Shown in pieces: positions 1 through 6,587 of a DNA stretch of 21,999 nt. The notes under the pieces were generated by a model. That model was not told where the DNA came from. It saw nothing but the letters and a program-made list of their open reading frames with translations, and ran no database searches. The DNA is from Clostridia bacterium (GTDB lineage: Bacteria; Bacillota; Clostridia; Christensenellales; Borkfalkiaceae): NCBI GenBank assembly GCA_900767815.1, contig CAAGAM010000259.1, forward strand, positions 1-21,999. The letters are read 5' to 3'. The stretch's first letter is position 1. Every line of letters begins with the position of its first letter. The position numbers were made by a program, and so were the translations under genes.

Positions 1-243
1 AATTAAGTTTTAACGGCGCAAAATTTGTAAAATCGGCGTTAAACTCTCTTGTAATACGGCAAGTATGACGGCGTTCGTTTGCCTTGATTTTCCTAAATTT
101 ATCGCCGTTAAAATGCGTAGCACCTTAAAGCCGTATTTTTTAGCAGATTGTTGTAAAGACGAACGAAGGTGTATATAGATACATCAAGCGAGAATTTGCA
201 AAAAAGCGCGTAAATAGCGGCGTTGTGGCGCGTTTAAACGCAA
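1..243. other. Intergenic stretch with a possible short coding relic
   Basis: No convincing gene is seen. On the minus strand an open frame runs from 183 to a TAA at 10-12 (57 codons before the stop). It contains plausible protein-like sequence (KSRQTNAVILAVLQ, then LTPILQILRR) but no ATG and no clear ribosome binding site; a GTG lies inside it. It may be a decayed gene end, or part of a dispersed repeat with a fortuitous open frame. Just downstream of the GH20 stop codon lies a perfect 12-bp palindrome, GCGTTTAAACGC (230-241), without a T run, so it is not a clear terminator. Confidence 0.2.
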
Positions 244-1866
244 TCACGCGTGGCTAAACACGTTTACGCTGGCGTTGCGCGCATAGGCGTTGAAGCATCC
301 GGGAACGCCCTTTTCGCCGTAAGGCAAAATTTCCTGCGAAAGTTCGGGTATTTCGTTTATTTCGCCCTTTAAATACGCCTCTACGGTTTCGCGGCAAGTC
401 TTAATTCTGCGCATAAGTCCGCCTAAACGCACTTCCTGAATTTCAAAACCCTGCGGTTTGTTATCCGTATACCAGAGCGTTTTAAACGCCGCAAAGAAAA
501 CTTCCAACCGCTTTTCGATTTTTTTCATATCCTTTACGAGAACGGCAAGTTCCTCTTTGTCGCCCGACTTATACGCCGCGCGTAATTTTACGCCGAGTTC
601 GGCTTTTAATGCAAGCACGTCGCAAAGCGACTTTAAACAATCGAAAATATACTTAAATTCGCCGCCTTCTTTGGCTTTTCTCGCCAACTTACGCGATACG
701 CTCGCAAATTCGGCGTTCACGCCCGCCTTTACCGTATAATCGAGAAAACCCGAAAACGGATCGGAATAGAGCATATATTTACACGGATTGGGGGGGAAGC
801 CGACCTTGTTACCGCTTTGAACGCAGTCGGGCAATTCAAGCGCGCAGACCGCGTCGTAATCCGCGCCCGTAATTTGCTTAAAGCCTTGTTTTATCGCGCT
901 TATATCATTTTCGCCGTCGTATATCTTCTTTATATAATATAAGGAAGGCAGCACCGAGAAATAGGAACACTCCTTGCCGTCGTCGCCCCAAAGCGTTATA
1001 AATACGTTCTGCACGCCGTTTTCGCGACAAGACTGCATGGCGGGTTTCATTGATTTGCGCGTAAATGCATTGTTCGGCGCAAAACCTTTCCACGTCCACG
1101 CGCCGCCCGCAAACCAGACCCTTTCGGGCGAAACGAGTTTTTTATGCGCGGCAATCATCTTGTCGTACTCGGATTTGGCAGTGTGATAATAGTCCCAGTA
1201 AATAAGGTTTACGCCGCCGGGCACGCTGTTTATCGCCGCCTCGGTTACGTCTATTTTTTTACCGTAATATTCGCCGCCGTTGGCAATACGGATAAACATA
1301 TCCGACCACATCATACACTCAAAACCGTATTTAGCTGCAATTTCAAGCACTTTTTTAAGATGACGGTTTAAAATGTCAAACGGATTTACATATCCGTGCT
1401 TATCGAGATACCTGCCCCTGCCGAGCATGTGCGCCTCGTCCATACCGATGTTTACCGTACGCGAAGTAAAACATTCGGCAAGCGTTTTAAAAATATTCTC
1501 TATAAGCGCGTACGTGCGCGCCTCGTCGGCTAAAAGAATATCGCCCGTATCGCATACGTTACCGGCATACTCTCCCCATCTGAAAATTTGATTGACGTGC
1601 GCCAGAGTCTGTATGCACGGTATAAGTTCCACGCCCTTTTCCGCACAGTATTCGTCTATGCTTTTAAGTTCGTCTTTGGTGAATCTGCCGCGCAGATAAC
1701 CGAAATACGGCTCGCCTTCGACCTCAAAAGTATCTTCGGTATAAAGTTGAATACAGTTATACCCGAAAGCCGATATATAATCTACGAATTTTTTAACTTG
1801 TCCGGGGTTCATAACGGCGTTTCTCGAACAGTCGAGCATCACGCCGAATCTTTTTTTATCACCCAT
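244..1866 (-). CDS. Glycoside hydrolase family 20 hexosaminidase, cytoplasmic
   Basis: Predicted 540-aa exo-acting beta-N-acetylhexosaminidase-like enzyme that would remove terminal GlcNAc/GalNAc from oligosaccharides. The fold is a TIM barrel beginning near residue 7 (RFGVMLDCSRNAV). The paired catalytic Asp-Glu of GH20 is visible as NIGMDEAH (D143-E144), and a substrate-pocket segment IYWDYYH follows. There is no signal peptide, so it acts inside the cell on imported sugars, like the pneumococcal GH20C-type enzymes. I chose the ATG at 1866 because AAGGAG sits 7 nt upstream; the frame continues 25 codons further upstream but that part contains the promoter. It is monocistronic, divergent from the integrase. 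Family assignment is firm; substrate is inferred. Confidence 0.85.
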   Translation of the reverse strand: MGDKKRFGVMLDCSRNAVMNPGQVKKFVDYISAFGYNCIQLYTEDTFEVEGEPYFGYLRGRFTKDELKSIDEYCAEKGVELIPCIQTLAHVNQIFRWGEYAGNVCDTGDILLADEARTYALIENIFKTLAECFTSRTVNIGMDEAHMLGRGRYLDKHGYVNPFDILNRHLKKVLEIAAKYGFECMMWSDMFIRIANGGEYYGKKIDVTEAAINSVPGGVNLIYWDYYHTAKSEYDKMIAAHKKLVSPERVWFAGGAWTWKGFAPNNAFTRKSMKPAMQSCRENGVQNVFITLWGDDGKECSYFSVLPSLYYIKKIYDGENDISAIKQGFKQITGADYDAVCALELPDCVQSGNKVGFPPNPCKYMLYSDPFSGFLDYTVKAGVNAEFASVSRKLARKAKEGGEFKYIFDCLKSLCDVLALKAELGVKLRAAYKSGDKEELAVLVKDMKKIEKRLEVFFAAFKTLWYTDNKPQGFEIQEVRLGGLMRRIKTCRETVEAYLKGEINEIPELSQEILPYGEKGVPGCFNAYARNASVNVFSHA

Positions 1867-1893
1867 AATTTGCTCCTTCATTCTGATAAATAA

Positions 1894-1922
1894 AGTATAC
1901 AATACTTGCGGACAAAAAGCAA
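1894..1922 (-). promoter_or_regulatory. Sigma-A promoter for the GH20 gene
   Basis: Reading the minus strand, TTGCTT (1922-1917) is followed after 17 bases by TATACT (1899-1894). The start site would lie near 1887, about 20 bases before the GH20 ATG at 1866. Confidence 0.55.
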
Positions 1923-1927
1923 ATAAA

Positions 1928-1956
1928 TTGCGATAACTCATGTAAAATTATATAAC
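1928..1956 (+). promoter_or_regulatory. Sigma-A promoter for the integrase gene
   Basis: TTGCGA (1928-1933), 17 bases, TATAAC (1951-1956). The ribosome binding site AAGGAG (1964-1969) would begin at about the transcription start, leaving a very short leader before the ATG at 1979. The -35 box is only 5 bp from the -35 box of the opposite promoter, so the two probably compete for polymerase. Confidence 0.5.
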
Positions 1957-1978
1957 TGAATTTAAGGAGCAAAAAATT

Positions 1979-2923
1979 ATGAAATACAAACAATGGCTTA
2001 ACGTATGGCTTGAAAATTACGTCAGACCCGATTCAAAAATGCGCACGACCCAAAGTTACGAGCGCATTATAAACAAGTATATAACCGTCGCGCTGGGCGA
2101 AAAAGAACTTGCCGACATCAACACGGCCGATATTCAGACTTTCGTTACGCGACTTTTAACCGACGGCAAGAATAAAAACGGCAGAGGAATCGCCGCAAGT
2201 TCGGTAAACACCGTAATTACGGTTATACATAGTTCGCTTAATACGGCGATAACGCTCGGTTACCTGACCGAAAACGTCGCAAAAAGCGTAAAACGCCCCA
2301 GAATAAGGTGCAAAGAGGTAACTTGTTTCACCCCCGCGGAGCAACGGAAAATAGAACAAGCCGCGCTTGCCGACCCGCGCGGCAAGATGTTCGGCATTAT
2401 ATTAAGCCTTTATACCGGACTGCGCATAGGCGAATTGCTCGCGCTTACGTGGAGCGACCTGAACCTGGAAAAAGGCTTGTTGTCCGTTACAAAAGCCTGC
2501 TACGACGGCAAGACGGAAAACGGCTACGGTCGGATAACGGACGAACCTAAAACCCAATCGTCAAAGCGAATAATTCCGCTGCCGAAACAACTGTTGCCAT
2601 ATCTTAAACGACTTAAAAAATCCCAAAAAAGCGAATATATCGCAACGAGCGGCGGCAACCCCGTTACGGTGCGCTCGTATCAGCGGAGTTTCGCTCTCTT
2701 TCTTAAAAAACACAAAATTCCGCACAGGTGTTTTCATACGCTCCGTCATACTTTCGCGACACGCGCGCTGGAATGCGGAATGGACGTAAAAACTCTGTCC
2801 GAAATACTCGGACATAAAAGCGCGACTATAACTTTAAACCGTTACGCGCACTCGCTGCTCGAACATAAAACCGAAATGATGAACCGATTGGGCAAGGCCC
2901 TTACGCCGCCTTACGGAAAATAA
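1979..2923 (+). CDS. Tyrosine recombinase / phage-type integrase
   Basis: A 314-aa site-specific recombinase that cuts and rejoins DNA through a covalent phosphotyrosine. Residues 1-60 contain the DNA-binding arm region, about 60-110 the SAM-like core-binding domain (SSVNTVITVIHSSLNTA), and 125-314 the catalytic domain. Catalytic residues are visible: R149 (TGLRIGELLALTW), H253 and R256 (HTLRHTFATRA), H279 (ILGHKS) and nucleophile Y289 (NRYAHS). Length and motifs are complete, so it should be active. The start is supported by AAGGAG nine bases upstream. No excisionase, relaxase or phage genes are adjacent, so it may be a relic of an island or the end gene of an element whose remainder lies elsewhere. 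Confidence 0.92.
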   Translation: MKYKQWLNVWLENYVRPDSKMRTTQSYERIINKYITVALGEKELADINTADIQTFVTRLLTDGKNKNGRGIAASSVNTVITVIHSSLNTAITLGYLTENVAKSVKRPRIRCKEVTCFTPAEQRKIEQAALADPRGKMFGIILSLYTGLRIGELLALTWSDLNLEKGLLSVTKACYDGKTENGYGRITDEPKTQSSKRIIPLPKQLLPYLKRLKKSQKSEYIATSGGNPVTVRSYQRSFALFLKKHKIPHRCFHTLRHTFATRALECGMDVKTLSEILGHKSATITLNRYAHSLLEHKTEMMNRLGKALTPPYGK

Positions 2924-2982
2924 AAAAAACAGGACTAAATCCCGCAGGCTCACCATAAAATATGCTCGTGTAATAATATATT

Positions 2983-3004
2983 AGACGAACAAAATTGTTC
3001 GTCT
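2983..3004. repeat. 22-bp perfect inverted repeat upstream of the AraC-type gene
   Basis: AGACGAACAA (2983-2992) and TTGTTCGTCT (2995-3004) are exact reverse complements separated by AA. No T run follows in the plus direction, so a terminator is unlikely. It ends 13 bases before the ATG of the AraC-type protein, which fits an operator. An attachment site of the upstream integrase is an alternative. Confidence 0.6.
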
Positions 3005-3017
3005 GATTTTGGCAAAA

Positions 3018-3401
3018 ATGATTTCCGAAATCTACGACGCGACTAGCGAAAACAGCCCCAACACCGCCGACTACGTAATTTTAAAAACCACGCAGTATAT
3101 GGAAGAAAATTACGCGTCTAAAATCACCGTGGACCAATTATCGAAAATAGTAAATATGTCCACGCCCAACTTTTTCAGGTATTTTAAAAAAGTTTTTAAC
3201 ACCTCGCCTATGGAATATCTGAAAAAAATTCGTATTTCGCACGCAACTAATATGCTCTCCACGACAGACAAATCCATATCTTTCATCGCGCAGGAATGCG
3301 GTTTTTTCGATTCCTCGCACTTTACGCACGTTTTCGAGCAGTCTATGAATATGAAACCCAAGCAAGTTCGCCAAAGATCTCACCTCGACTCCTCCGACTA
3401 A
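3018..3401 (+). CDS. AraC-family DNA-binding domain protein without a sensor domain
   Basis: A 127-aa protein consisting almost only of the AraC/XylS DNA-binding module. The first helix-turn-helix is at about 36-58 (VDQLSKIVNMSTPNFFRYFKK) and the second at about 86-108 (SISFIAQECGFFDSSHFTHVF). Typical family members are 250-300 aa with an N-terminal ligand-binding part, absent here; a stop (TAG, 2982-2984) closes the frame just upstream. It may be a natural stand-alone MarA/SoxS-like regulator or a truncation. The start is uncertain: ATG 3018 is used, TTG 3009 is possible, and neither has a good ribosome binding site. Target genes are unknown. Confidence 0.7.
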   Translation: MISEIYDATSENSPNTADYVILKTTQYMEENYASKITVDQLSKIVNMSTPNFFRYFKKVFNTSPMEYLKKIRISHATNMLSTTDKSISFIAQECGFFDSSHFTHVFEQSMNMKPKQVRQRSHLDSSD

Positions 3402-3447
3402 CCGTATATTTCAATTTTAATTTCAGTAAAAAATTTGCTCCGATTTT

Positions 3448-3618
3448 TCAAATTTTTAAATATTGTTCCAAATAAATCATTTCTTCATCGGCGTATTTAT
3501 AAATATAAGTAATTCTTAGCCGTTCGGTTATTTCAAAATCCGCATAGATCGTGCCTTTTTCGTCGAGTTATTTAACGTCGGTGTTTTTCCCGTCTGCGAA
3601 GCCAAAAAAGATGATGTA
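3448..3618 (-). pseudogene. Decayed reading frame with an internal stop
   Basis: On the minus strand a protein-like frame runs from 3618 to a TGA at 3450-3448 and is interrupted by one TAA. The part before the stop reads FFGFADGKNTDVK; the part after reads LDEKGTIYADFE then ITERLRITYIYKYADEEM and ends YLEQYLKI. The amino-acid composition is that of a real protein C-terminus, but there is no start codon and the family is not recognised. It may be the remnant of a gene once located downstream of the attenuator at 3674-3833, or unrelated debris. Confidence 0.35.
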
Positions 3619-3633
3619 TTACATAAGAAAAAA

Positions 3634-3653
3634 GGACGCATTTCATAGCGTCC
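3634..3653 (-). terminator. Hairpin with T run, second of two tandem terminators
   Basis: GGACGC (3634-3639) pairs with GCGTCC (3648-3653) across an 8-nt loop. On the minus strand the stem is followed directly by TTTTTT, giving a simple intrinsic terminator. On the plus strand it is followed by CTTCTTTT, so weak bidirectional action is possible. Confidence 0.55.
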
Positions 3654-3673
3654 CTTCTTTTGGTAAAATAAAA

Positions 3674-3716
3674 ACTATCCGAATACCGCTTTTTGAAACA
3701 GCAGTGTTCGGATAGT
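3674..3716 (-). terminator. Strong intrinsic terminator, part of an attenuator
   Basis: Arms of 17 nt (3674-3690 and 3700-3716) pair with only two non-Watson-Crick positions around a 9-nt loop; the outer ten bases, ACTATCCGAA / TTCGGATAGT, match exactly. On the minus strand the stem is followed by TTTTTATTTT, a typical T tract. It lies about 30 bases downstream of a short leader reading frame and shares a CTATC segment with possible competing stems, so I read it as a regulated terminator. Confidence 0.75.
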
Positions 3717-3744
3717 CCTTTCCTGGCTATCACATACGAAATAG

Positions 3745-3771
3745 CTACAAGGCTATCTCATTAAAATACAC
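3745..3771 (-). CDS. Putative 8-residue leader peptide (MYFNEIAL)
   Basis: A GTG codon at 3771-3769 opens a frame of eight codons ending in TAG at 3747-3745. AAGGGG lies 9 bases upstream, within AGGAGAAGGGG. It begins about 27 bases after the predicted transcription start and precedes a strong terminator. Its last codons lie inside a short stem (GCTAT 3752-3756 with ATAGC 3741-3745), so a ribosome stalled or stopping there would change downstream folding. This is the usual design of attenuators that sense ribosome-targeting drugs or amino-acid supply. No run of one amino acid is present, which favours the former. No intact gene follows. Confidence 0.5.
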   Translation of the reverse strand: MYFNEIAL

Positions 3772-3804
3772 CCGATTTAACCCCTTCTCCTAACGACTAT
3801 AATT

Positions 3805-3833
3805 ATTATAGCATTTTTTATGATAAAAATCAA
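3805..3833 (-). promoter_or_regulatory. Strong sigma-A promoter of the attenuator leader
   Basis: On the minus strand TTGATT (3833-3828) is followed after exactly 17 bases by a consensus TATAAT (3810-3805). Transcription would start near 3798 and run left through the leader peptide and terminators. Confidence 0.7.
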
Positions 3834-3876
3834 TAGAAAAATGCTTCCGATGTCGTTCTTGTATTATTTATAGAAA

Positions 3877-3904
3877 GAAGTCCGAAACAGATGTTTCAGA
3901 CTTC
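3877..3904 (-). terminator. Terminator of the serine recombinase operon
   Basis: GAAGTCCGAAAC (3877-3888) pairs with GTTTCAGACTTC (3893-3904) with one G-T wobble and a 4-nt loop. On the minus strand the stem is followed by TTTCTATAAATAAT. It lies 8 bases after the recombinase stop codon. Confidence 0.7.
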
Positions 3905-3911
3905 CCCGCTT

Positions 3912-5531
3912 TTAAATATTTTCTTGTATTTGCATTCCGCCTTTCAGAACGATGATAATCGAATTGTCTTTCATAACTCGGATATACTCAACAAGGCGAC
4001 GAATAGTCACATCGTTATATTCCGAAAAATCAAGACTGTCGGCTGACAGGCATTGCTTTATATTTTCTATTTCTTCATTTACTTTTTTGTTTGAATCAAT
4101 CCGCCCTTTTATAATTTCAAGTTGCTCTCTTAAAACAACCATTTGAGAACTCAACGACTTCATTTCTTCCTGAAATCGCTTTCCGTCACCCGTCGAACTT
4201 GCGGCAAGTTCCATCGTTTCGTCCATTATTCCGCTTAACGTTTTTAACTGTTTTTCGATTGCGTACATTTCAAGGGTATCGTCCTCTCCCGTTACCGCAT
4301 AAGCAAGGTTAGACAATATTAAATTCAGAACGTCTTGTTTGTCCGAAATTGCTTTACTAATACCTCGAACGATAGTTTTTTTCAACGTTTCGTCATCGAC
4401 GGTGATAGAATCGGAACAAAATTCCGTTCCGTGTTCCAACCGACTTAAACAACGCCAAACTCTTTTATTCTCTCCGTTTCGGCTATATGTTTTTCGTCTG
4501 TATGGGCTACCGCATTCACCGCAGACAAGTATATCTGTTAAAGCAAATTTACCGCTATACTTCCCTTGTTCCGTAATTCCCGAATCAGTCTTTTTTCTAA
4601 CGCTTCCGCGCCGAGCCATTTCCATCTGCGCCATTTTGAACGTCGCGTGAGTAATGATCGCCGGGTGATTGTCCCTTATCAGGTACTTCGGCATTTCCCC
4701 ACGGTTTTTCTTTACTTTTTTCGTAATGCAATTTTCCGTAAACGTTTTTTGCATAAGCAAATCGCCGCAATATCTTTCATTTGTCAAAATGGCTTGAATA
4801 ATACACTTGTTCCATACGTTTTTTCCTGTCTTTGTCAATACGCCCTCGCCTTCAAGATATGATTTTATCTGATCAAGACTTTTGCCGTCGAGATACATAT
4901 TGAAAATCGCTCGGATATATTTTGCTTCTTCCTCGACAATTTCGGGTTCGCCGTCCTCACCTTTTCGGTAGCCGAGAAGATTATATCGGAACTTAAAAGT
5001 TCCCGACTGCATACGCTGGCGAATTCCCCACCGCACGTTTGCGCTGATATTTTCACTTTCTGCCTGTGCGAGAACGCTGTATAAACCTATCGCCATTTCA
5101 TTTTCGGTTTTGAGAGAATCGAGGGCTTGCTCTTCAAAATAAACGCCGATTCCCTTGGCTTTCAATCGTCTGACATAGTTCAAGCTGTCTACCGTATTTC
5201 TTGCAAAGCGGGCAACCGATTTCGTAAGGATAAGGTCTATTTTCCCCTTTTCGCAGTCGCGCATCATACGCATAAAATTAGTACGTTTTTTCGCCTGAGT
5301 GCCGGTAATGCCCTCGTCGGCATAGATGTCTACAAATCTCCACCGCGGATTTTTTGCGATTGCATCGGTGTAATAGGCAACCTGTGCCTTATAACTTTCC
5401 AGCTGATCTTCGCTGTCGGTACTCACTCGGCAATAGGCGGCAACGCGCAGCAAACTATTGTCGTCATTCTGCTTGGCAAGTATCGGATTTGCGTCTATTT
5501 TTGTTACAATTCTTTTCGCTTGCGCTTGCAT
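3912..5531 (-). CDS. Large serine recombinase
   Basis: A 539-aa site-specific recombinase that acts through a serine-DNA bond and typically integrates or excises mobile elements. The catalytic resolvase domain covers about 27-175: nucleophile S37 in YCRVST, conserved arginines in SVARFARNT (R108, R111). The recombinase domain lies at about 183-300 (FRYNLLGYRKG), and a zinc ribbon has CGEC (C337, C340) with C361 and C372. A coiled-coil-like helix follows to near residue 500. The start ATG 5531 has GGAGG six bases upstream; an upstream ATG only adds six residues inside the previous gene. It overlaps the preceding companion gene by 68 nt, implying translational coupling. All motifs are intact. 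Confidence 0.92.
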   Translation of the reverse strand: MQAQAKRIVTKIDANPILAKQNDDNSLLRVAAYCRVSTDSEDQLESYKAQVAYYTDAIAKNPRWRFVDIYADEGITGTQAKKRTNFMRMMRDCEKGKIDLILTKSVARFARNTVDSLNYVRRLKAKGIGVYFEEQALDSLKTENEMAIGLYSVLAQAESENISANVRWGIRQRMQSGTFKFRYNLLGYRKGEDGEPEIVEEEAKYIRAIFNMYLDGKSLDQIKSYLEGEGVLTKTGKNVWNKCIIQAILTNERYCGDLLMQKTFTENCITKKVKKNRGEMPKYLIRDNHPAIITHATFKMAQMEMARRGSVRKKTDSGITEQGKYSGKFALTDILVCGECGSPYRRKTYSRNGENKRVWRCLSRLEHGTEFCSDSITVDDETLKKTIVRGISKAISDKQDVLNLILSNLAYAVTGEDDTLEMYAIEKQLKTLSGIMDETMELAASSTGDGKRFQEEMKSLSSQMVVLREQLEIIKGRIDSNKKVNEEIENIKQCLSADSLDFSEYNDVTIRRLVEYIRVMKDNSIIIVLKGGMQIQENI

Positions 5532-6402
5532 TGCCCGCCTCCATAACATTCAAATACAGACCGTTTATAAACTCTATCGTAAAAGTACCGTCCTGATTAA
5601 CAAACAACTTTGATATGATTTGATTGATTTTGCTTATGTCTCTATCTTCATCGACCTCACGAATGAAACGTTCGATTTTATCTGTATAAATTGCTTTTTT
5701 ATCCTCTTTACAGACCTGAAATTTCAAATTGGCACATTCTAAAATCATTTTCTTACCGACAAAAAAATTGGGTTCTCCGAAATTTATAAATCGTGCAATA
5801 TCATTCGTACATCTCATAATTTCCTGCGTCCTTTCATAGGTTTTCCTATTTTCCGAGGCAGACAAAATAGAAACGTCGTCTTTTATTATTTTCACACCTT
5901 GTTTTATGGCAGTAATTATTTCGAGATCGTCAATATATTTTGCACATTTGCATTTGCCGTTACAAATCCATTTTTCTCGCGTGTCCCATATAGATTTTCT
6001 GTGCATAAGTTTCCCGCACTGCCCACAATACACAAAAGTTTTACACGTTTCTATTTCATCGGAACAGGCTCTCTTCTTAAAACTTTTTTGATTTTTTATT
6101 GCATTGGCTTCTTCAAACAATTCTCTTGAAATTATTGCCGGATAGTTATTCTCTCCTATGTATTTCCGATCTTCTATCATAAACGCGATTCTATGTTTAT
6201 TCCAACCGCTCTTTTCCCCGATATATTTTATTTCTCGATCATTCAAATCTTCCGCTATCGATTTAAGAGATACAAGGTTGAGTGAACTCATATTCAATGC
6301 TTTCATTACCTCTCTGAAACTCGGTGATTTCCCTTTTCTCTTTTGGTAGTCGATTATGAAACTTTCCATATTGTCCAATGTCGTCGTGTTGAGCGTTCTC
6401 AT
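5464..6402 (-). CDS. Catalytic-domain-less recombinase companion with LexA-like N-terminus
   Basis: A 312-aa protein just upstream of, and overlapping, the serine recombinase gene. Residues 8-55 (FIIDYQKRKGKSPSFREVMK, then ALNMSS) resemble the LexA winged-helix DNA-binding domain. Residues about 65-105 (GWNKHRIAFMIEDRKYIGEN) match the end of the Recombinase domain, followed by a zinc-ribbon-like CGQC (C126, C129) with C147, C151 and C153, then helical sequence. The serine resolvase domain with YCRVS is entirely absent, and its place is taken by the wHTH. It is probably an accessory protein that steers the recombinase (directionality or synapsis) and may also repress the operon. The start ATG has AGAGG upstream. 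A decayed second recombinase is the alternative, but the reading frame is clean. Confidence 0.7.
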   Translation of the reverse strand: MRTLNTTTLDNMESFIIDYQKRKGKSPSFREVMKALNMSSLNLVSLKSIAEDLNDREIKYIGEKSGWNKHRIAFMIEDRKYIGENNYPAIISRELFEEANAIKNQKSFKKRACSDEIETCKTFVYCGQCGKLMHRKSIWDTREKWICNGKCKCAKYIDDLEIITAIKQGVKIIKDDVSILSASENRKTYERTQEIMRCTNDIARFINFGEPNFFVGKKMILECANLKFQVCKEDKKAIYTDKIERFIREVDEDRDISKINQIISKLFVNQDGTFTIEFINGLYLNVMEAGNASASEKNCNKNRRKSDTCQAE

Positions 6403-6420
6403 CCGTAGTACCTCTTTTTA

Positions 6421-6447
6421 CTAAACTGAACTTTGCGTTCAATTTAG
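6421..6447. promoter_or_regulatory. Operator-like inverted repeat of the recombinase operon
   Basis: CTAAACTGAAC (6421-6431) and GTTCAATTTAG (6437-6447) are reverse complements at 10 of 11 positions, with spacer TTTGC. It lies just downstream of the predicted start site (about 6452), an ideal position for repression. Its core is GAAC-N5-GTTC; the Gram-positive LexA box is GAAC-N4-GTTC, so this is similar but one base longer. The LexA-like companion protein is an obvious candidate binder. Confidence 0.55.
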
Positions 6448-6458
6448 ATTGTAGCCGT

Positions 6459-6487
6459 ATTATAGCATAAAAGATTATCTATTTCAA
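6459..6487 (-). promoter_or_regulatory. Sigma-A promoter of the recombinase operon
   Basis: On the minus strand TTGAAA (6487-6482) is followed after 17 bases by TATAAT (6464-6459). Transcription would start near 6452, about 50 bases before the companion gene ATG at 6402. Confidence 0.7.
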
Positions 6488-6490
6488 ATT

Positions 6491-6516
6491 TTCATTTCCC
6501 AATATTGGGAAGTGAA
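6491..6516. repeat. 26-bp near-perfect palindrome
   Basis: The central 16 bases, TTCCCAATATTGGGAA (6496-6511), are a perfect palindrome. Beyond one mismatched pair (6495/6512) four more pairs match, giving 12 of 13 pairs over 26 bp. It lies immediately upstream of the recombinase promoter -35 box and downstream of the terminator of the neighbouring operon. It could be an operator or the attachment/crossover site of the recombinase; no T run makes a terminator unlikely. Confidence 0.55.
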
Positions 6517-6546
6517 CAATATTTTTTTATTTTTTCTGCAAAAAAT

Positions 6547-6572
6547 AATGCCCTTACCGAAGTAAGAGCATT
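6547..6572 (-). terminator. Terminator of the seven-gene operon
   Basis: AATGCCCTTAC (6547-6557) pairs with GTAAGAGCATT (6562-6572) with one mismatch across a 4-nt CGAA (minus strand TTCG) loop. On the minus strand it is followed by ATTTTTTGC. It lies 15 bases after the WYL gene stop. Confidence 0.75.
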
Positions 6573-6587
6573 TGTTTGAGTTTCATA

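Noticed and set aside
3741..3757. Small repeats GGCTATC (3725-3731, 3751-3757) considered as element end repeats
   Set aside because: Their pairing with neighbouring segments is better explained by the attenuator; no matching copy was seen at the other side of the recombinase module.
3717..3800. Possible tRNA or other small structured RNA gene
   Set aside because: No cloverleaf, no T-arm GTTCRA motif; promoter, short leader frame and terminator explain the structure.
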